A DNA stretch of 8,212 nucleotides, from assembly GCA_030147065.1 (NCBI GenBank), contig JASLAP010000141.1, positions 1-8,212 on the forward strand. Reading direction: 5' to 3'. The notes under the pieces were generated by a model. The model saw nothing but the letters and a program-made list of their open reading frames with translations, was not told the DNA's origin and ran no database searches. Position numbers and translations under genes: made by a program. Below are positions 5,636-8,212 of the stretch, piece after piece. Position 1 is the first letter of the stretch; the number at the start of each line of letters is the position of its first letter. Origin of the DNA: Pseudonocardia sp. (GTDB lineage Bacteria; Actinomycetota; Actinomycetes; Mycobacteriales; Pseudonocardiaceae).

Positions 5636-6108
5636 CCGGGCCGGACCCGGCCGGCGGCGCCGCGGCCGGCACGACGCCCGAGACCGTGGTGCTGCGCCCG
5701 CGACGCACGTCGATCCTGGCCGGCATCGGCGCGGTGATCATGGTGGTGGTGTTCACCGTGATCGCCGTGCTGCTGCGCAACAGCCCGACCGGGGTGTACT
5801 TCCGGCTCGCCGACCAGGTGGCGATGGTGCTGATGGGGCTCCTGCTGGCCGGTGGCCTGCTGCTGCTGGCCCGGCCCCGGGTGCGCGCCGACGCCGAGGG
5901 CATCGAGGTGCGCAACTTCGGCAGCCCCCGCCGGCTGCCCTGGGAGCTGGTCGAGCGGGTGGCCTTCCCGGACGGGGCCTCCTGGGCCCGGCTGGACCTG
6001 CCCGACGACGAGTACCTGCCGGTGATCGCCCTGCAGGCCGCCGACCGCGGGCACGCCGTCCGCGGGATCACCCGGCTGCGCGAGCTGCACGCGGCCGCCC
6101 GCCGCTGA
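5632..6108 (+). CDS. PH-domain (bPH type) membrane protein of the riboflavin operon
   Basis: A protein of 158 residues with a short Gly/Pro/Ala-rich N-terminus, two hydrophobic helices (about 28-48, AGIGAVIMVVVFTVIAVLL, and 62-80) and then a cytoplasmic PH-like beta domain (about 82-145) beginning RVRADAEGIEVRNFGSPRRLPWELVERVAF. That is the signature of the small bacterial PH-domain proteins found directly after ribH in many actinobacteria, for example the Rv1417 position in Mycobacterium tuberculosis. The function is unknown. The conserved place and the GTGA overlap with ribH suggest coupled expression with the flavin enzymes, but no direct role is shown. The GTG at 5632 is preferred over an upstream in-frame ATG at 5578 because it gives the operon-style overlap and the upstream part only translates ribH out of frame. 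GGGG at 5622-5625 could serve as a ribosome binding site. Confidence 0.85.
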   Translation: MTGPDPAGGAAAGTTPETVVLRPRRTSILAGIGAVIMVVVFTVIAVLLRNSPTGVYFRLADQVAMVLMGLLLAGGLLLLARPRVRADAEGIEVRNFGSPRRLPWELVERVAFPDGASWARLDLPDDEYLPVIALQAADRGHAVRGITRLRELHAAARR

Positions 6109-6120
6109 CGGCGGGTCGGC
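6094..6120 (+). terminator. Candidate terminator of the riboflavin operon
   Basis: CCCGCCG (6098-6104) pairs with CGGCGGG (6109-6115) around the loop CTGA, which holds the stop codon of the PH-domain gene. Four more pairs (GCCG 6094-6097 with CGGC 6117-6120) extend the stem past one bulged T. No T-run follows. Very stable and well placed, but not proven. Confidence 0.55.
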
Positions 6121-6175
6121 CGGGCCCGGCTGAGTGGTTCGTCTCCCGCGGCCGCGTCCCGGCCGGGGACGGACG

Positions 6176-6188
6176 TAGCATCGGCCCG
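6176..6188 (+). promoter_or_regulatory. Candidate -10 element and leaderless start of the dehydrogenase gene
   Basis: TAGCAT (6176-6181) fits TANNNT, and a start site 7 nt downstream falls exactly on the GTG at 6188. No ribosome binding site precedes that GTG, which supports a leaderless transcript. No obvious -35 box is seen. The gap from 6109 holds otherwise only the terminator hairpin. Confidence 0.55.
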
Positions 6189-7201
6189 TGCTGCGTGCCC
6201 AGGCCCGCGCCGACGCCGGGGACGGCGTCCGGCTCGGCGACATCGTGCTCCGCAACCGGCTGGTGACCTCCTCCAGCCTGCTCGGCTACGGGGTGTCCAG
6301 CGCCCCGCTGCTGCCCTACGGGATGAGCCCGGTGTCGATGTTCGTGCCGCTGGCGGAGTTCGGCGCGGTGACCACCCGCACGCTCACCGTGGAGCCGCGG
6401 GAGGGGCACTTCAGCACCCGCGAGGACTACACCGCGCGCGAGCTGCCCGGCCTGCTGCGCCGCTACGGCACCGTGCTGCGCGGCGTGGACGGGGGCTGGA
6501 TCAACGCCTTCGGCTGGTGCAACGTCGGCATCGACGCCTACCTGCGCGACTACTACCCGCGCACCCGCGACCAGCGCGTGATCATCTCCGTCGGCGGGTT
6601 CTCGGCCGCGGAGTTCGTGACCCTGGTGGACCGGGTCAACGCCGCCGTGCCGGCCGGCGACATCGCCGCGGTCGAGTTCAACGTCTCCTGCCACAACGTC
6701 AACTTCGACTTCTCGGCGATCCTGCAGGACGTGCTGGACGAGGCGGTGCCGCGCAGCAACCACCCGGTGATCCTCAAGCTGTCGCCGGACAACGACTACG
6801 TGCGCAACGCCAAGCAGGCCGCGGCCGCCGGGGTGTCGGCGCTGACCGCGATCAACACCGTGAAGGCGCTGCGGCTCGACCCGCGCACCGGGGAGCCGTT
6901 GCTGGCCAACCGCTACGGCGGGCTGTCCGGGCGGGCCATCAAGCCGATCGGGCTGCGGGTGGTCGCCGAGCTGCGCGACGCCGGGGTGCGCCTGCCGATC
7001 ATCGCCACCGGCGGCATCCGCACGGTGGACGACTGCCGGGAGTACTTCTGGGCCGGCGCCGACGCGGTCAGCCTGGGCAGCGCGACCTGGCTGGCCAGCT
7101 ACCCCGGCTACGCGCTGGCGCCGCTGCGGGCGATGTATGTTCGGCGCGTCCTGCGGGCGGTTCGGCGCTACCGACCGCAGTCCCCGCACCCCGTTCCGTA
7201 G
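6188..7201 (+). CDS. Dihydroorotate dehydrogenase-like (class 1) FMN-dependent oxidoreductase
   Basis: A 337-residue TIM-barrel flavoprotein, cytosolic with no signal or membrane helix. Motifs match class 1 dihydroorotate dehydrogenases: LGDIVLRNRLVTSSS (16-30), the Asn-containing loop WCNVGID (110-116), ISVGGFSAAEF (133-143), FNVSCHNVN (164-172) with Cys168 at the class 1 catalytic position, ILKLSPD (195-201), INTVKAL (222-228), GGLSGRAIKPIGLR (244-257), the phosphate-binding ATGGI (273-277) and VSLGSA (294-299). The usual SCPNV is SCHNV here. True PyrD would oxidise dihydroorotate to orotate, but most actinobacteria use a class 2 enzyme and there is no pyr gene nearby, so this may be a paralogue acting on another substrate, for example a dihydropyrimidine. 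No PyrK-like partner lies in the window. The GTG start fits a leaderless promoter. The C-terminus (about 315-337) is unusually basic. Confidence 0.82.
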   Translation: MLRAQARADAGDGVRLGDIVLRNRLVTSSSLLGYGVSSAPLLPYGMSPVSMFVPLAEFGAVTTRTLTVEPREGHFSTREDYTARELPGLLRRYGTVLRGVDGGWINAFGWCNVGIDAYLRDYYPRTRDQRVIISVGGFSAAEFVTLVDRVNAAVPAGDIAAVEFNVSCHNVNFDFSAILQDVLDEAVPRSNHPVILKLSPDNDYVRNAKQAAAAGVSALTAINTVKALRLDPRTGEPLLANRYGGLSGRAIKPIGLRVVAELRDAGVRLPIIATGGIRTVDDCREYFWAGADAVSLGSATWLASYPGYALAPLRAMYVRRVLRAVRRYRPQSPHPVP

Positions 7202-7250
7202 CGCCGGGCCATGCTCCTCCCGGAGCGCTCGGCCCGGCCGGGCCCGGCGC
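7201..7250 (+). terminator. GC-rich hairpin cluster after the dehydrogenase gene
   Basis: GCGCCGGGCC (7201-7210), starting on the last base of the stop codon, pairs perfectly with GGCCCGGCGC (7241-7250). Inside are a 5-bp hairpin (GCTCC 7213-7217 with GGAGC 7222-7226) and a 14-bp perfect palindrome (7231-7244) that offers an alternative fold. Probably a U-less terminator; it also lies in the leader of the next gene. Confidence 0.5.
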
Positions 7251-7287
7251 GCGAGGACGGCGCACGGCCGACGGAGGTGGGACGGCG

Positions 7288-7995
7288 ATGGTGCAGGTCG
7301 GGGGGCCGCAGGACCGGGTGCGAGCCGCGGACCGCAGGCCGCGGGCGGTCCTGCTCGACGTGTTCGGCACGGTGCTGCGGATCGACGGGCTGCGCGAGCG
7401 GTTCGTCGAGGTGGGGCGCCCGGCGCACGAGTGCGAACTGTTCTTCACCCGCACCCTGCGCGACGGCATGGCCCTCACGCTGGCCGGCGGGGTGCGGCCG
7501 TTCTCCGAGGTGGCCCGGGCCGCGCTGCGCACCACGACCGGCCACACGCTGTCCGACCCCGCGCTGGACCACGTGATGGAGGGCTTCGCCCGGCTGCCCC
7601 CGCACGAGGACGCCGAGCCCGCGCTGATGGCGCTGGCCCGGGCCCGCATCCCGGTGCACGCCTTCACCCACGGCGCGGCCGACGTGGCCCGCGACGCCCT
7701 CGACGCCGCCGGGCTGCGCACCTACCTGCGCGGCCTGCTGTCCACCGAGGAGATCCACTCCTTCAAGCCGCCCGGGCGGGTGTATCACTGGGCCTGCCGG
7801 GAGGTCGAGACGCCGGCCGACCGGGTGGCCCTGGTCTCGGGGCACTGGTGGGACGTGCACGGGGCGGTGCGCGCCGGGCTGGTCGGTGCCCTGGCCACCC
7901 GGCTGGACGGGGTGCCCGACGTCTCGGTCCGCCCGCACGTCGTCGGCGAGCGCCTCGACGACGTCGCCAAGCACCTGCTGGATCTGTCGACCTGA
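7288..7995 (+). CDS. HAD-superfamily hydrolase, type II haloacid dehalogenase-like
   Basis: A soluble 235-residue protein with the HAD core motifs. Motif I is LLDVFGTVL (22-30), with Asp24 as expected nucleophile and the FGT of haloacid dehalogenases rather than the DxD of phosphatases. A helical cap follows (about 35-105, including FFTRTLRDGMALTLAGG at 52-68). Motif II is HAFTHG (124-129, Thr127), motif III is FKPPGRVY (159-166, Lys160) and motif IV is VSGHWWDVHGA (183-193, Asp189). Classical L-2-haloacid dehalogenases have Asn where this protein has His128 and His186, so the substrate may differ; dehalogenase activity is not established. The ATG at 7288 lies 10 nt after GGAGG (7273-7277); a GTG follows immediately at 7291. 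The first 18 residues are not part of the HAD fold. The gene follows its neighbour at 86 bp, across the hairpin cluster, so it is probably a separate unit. Confidence 0.85.
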   Translation: MVQVGGPQDRVRAADRRPRAVLLDVFGTVLRIDGLRERFVEVGRPAHECELFFTRTLRDGMALTLAGGVRPFSEVARAALRTTTGHTLSDPALDHVMEGFARLPPHEDAEPALMALARARIPVHAFTHGAADVARDALDAAGLRTYLRGLLSTEEIHSFKPPGRVYHWACREVETPADRVALVSGHWWDVHGAVRAGLVGALATRLDGVPDVSVRPHVVGERLDDVAKHLLDLST

Positions 7996-7996
7996 C

Positions 7997-8017
7997 CGCG
8001 GTGGCGGGCCCACCGCG
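7997..8017 (+). terminator. Hairpin directly after the HAD gene
   Basis: CGCGGTGG (7997-8004) pairs perfectly with CCACCGCG (8010-8017) around CGGGC, starting 2 nt after the stop codon. There is no T-tract. The 3' strand overlaps the first bases of the large palindrome that follows, so the two structures would compete. Confidence 0.5.
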
Positions 8018-8162
8018 CTACCCGACCGCCGGTCGCGCCGCCGCGGTGACCCGGAGCCCGCCCAGGTCGGCCTGCTCGCCCGGGGCGCCGCCGCGGGCGA
8101 TCGGGCCGACCTGGGCGGGCTGCGGGTCGCGGCGGCGGCGCGACCGGCGGTCGGGTAGCGCG
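8014..8162. repeat. 149-nt near-perfect palindrome, 69-bp arms around an 11-nt loop
   Basis: Bases 8014-8082 pair with 8094-8162 (position i with 8176 minus i). Of 69 positions, 64 are Watson-Crick and 5 differ (8045, 8047, 8054, 8073, 8075); two of the five (8047 and 8073) would be G-U pairs in RNA read on the plus strand. The scattered differences argue against a simple fold-back artefact. No gene could be assigned to 8018-8212 on either strand; open frames through the arms mirror each other because of the symmetry. It may be a large bidirectional terminator before a convergent gene, or a palindromic repeat element. Confidence 0.9.
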
Positions 8163-8212
8163 CCCGGACCGCCGTCACCGCCAGGCCGGGGGTCGCACCC
8201 GCCGCGGCCACC

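Noticed and set aside
7886..8158. Plus-strand frame ending in the right palindrome (reads LGGLRVAAAARPAVG before its stop)
   Set aside because: It overlaps the HAD gene in another frame, and the palindrome gives nearly the same peptide on the minus strand, so the protein-like look is a result of symmetry.
7168..8211. Antisense open frame of 347 codons over the HAD gene and the right edge
   Set aside because: It is the shadow of the HAD gene; its start lies in the palindrome region and its composition is Pro/Arg/Gly-rich without any domain.

Overview
The window is very GC-rich DNA with almost exclusively G or C at third codon positions, many GTG starts and genes joined by 4-nt overlaps. The block rsmB - rpe - ribE - ribBA - ribH - PH-domain membrane protein is the one known from actinobacteria (compare the fmt-rsmB-rpe-rib region of Mycobacterium). 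I therefore place it in a high-GC actinobacterium, perhaps a Pseudonocardiales-like lineage; that finer placement is a guess.

Layout. 1-242 is a perfect inverted repeat (91-bp arms, 60-bp loop). Its inner arm is coding sequence of rsmB (16S rRNA m5C967 methyltransferase, 5' end missing, stop 1505). A DUF1801 gene (1522-2004, minus strand) converges on rsmB, and both stop codons lie in one hairpin. The gap between the DUF1801 gene and rpe holds three 24-25 bp direct repeats and a promoter that looks leaderless. rpe (2190-2885) is followed by a 166-bp hairpin-rich leader and then the riboflavin operon: ribE (3052-3729), ribBA (3726-5156), ribH (5153-5635) and a two-helix membrane protein with a PH-like domain (5632-6108). 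These four are joined by ATGA/ATGA/GTGA overlaps and end at a hairpin over the last stop codon. A class 1 dihydroorotate-dehydrogenase-like flavoprotein (6188-7201) follows, with its own leaderless-type promoter. Next come a GC-rich hairpin cluster, a HAD-family hydrolase of the type II haloacid-dehalogenase kind (7288-7995), and at the right edge a 149-nt near-perfect palindrome (8014-8162).

How it works together. rpe interconverts ribulose-5-phosphate and xylulose-5-phosphate, so it draws on the pool that RibBA turns into dihydroxybutanone phosphate. RibBA also opens GTP. RibH joins the two branches to lumazine and RibE dismutates lumazine to riboflavin. The deaminase/reductase RibD, which usually sits between rpe and ribE in actinobacteria, is not in the window, so the pathway is incomplete here. 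The dehydrogenase downstream is predicted to bind FMN, a product of this pathway.

Most of the window is ordinary housekeeping sequence. I did not find a convincing new multi-gene system. The points most worth a second look are the two long inverted repeats at the edges (the left one may be an assembly fold-back), the missing ribD with a structured leader or small ORF in its place, the short tandem repeats, and the matched leaderless promoters.
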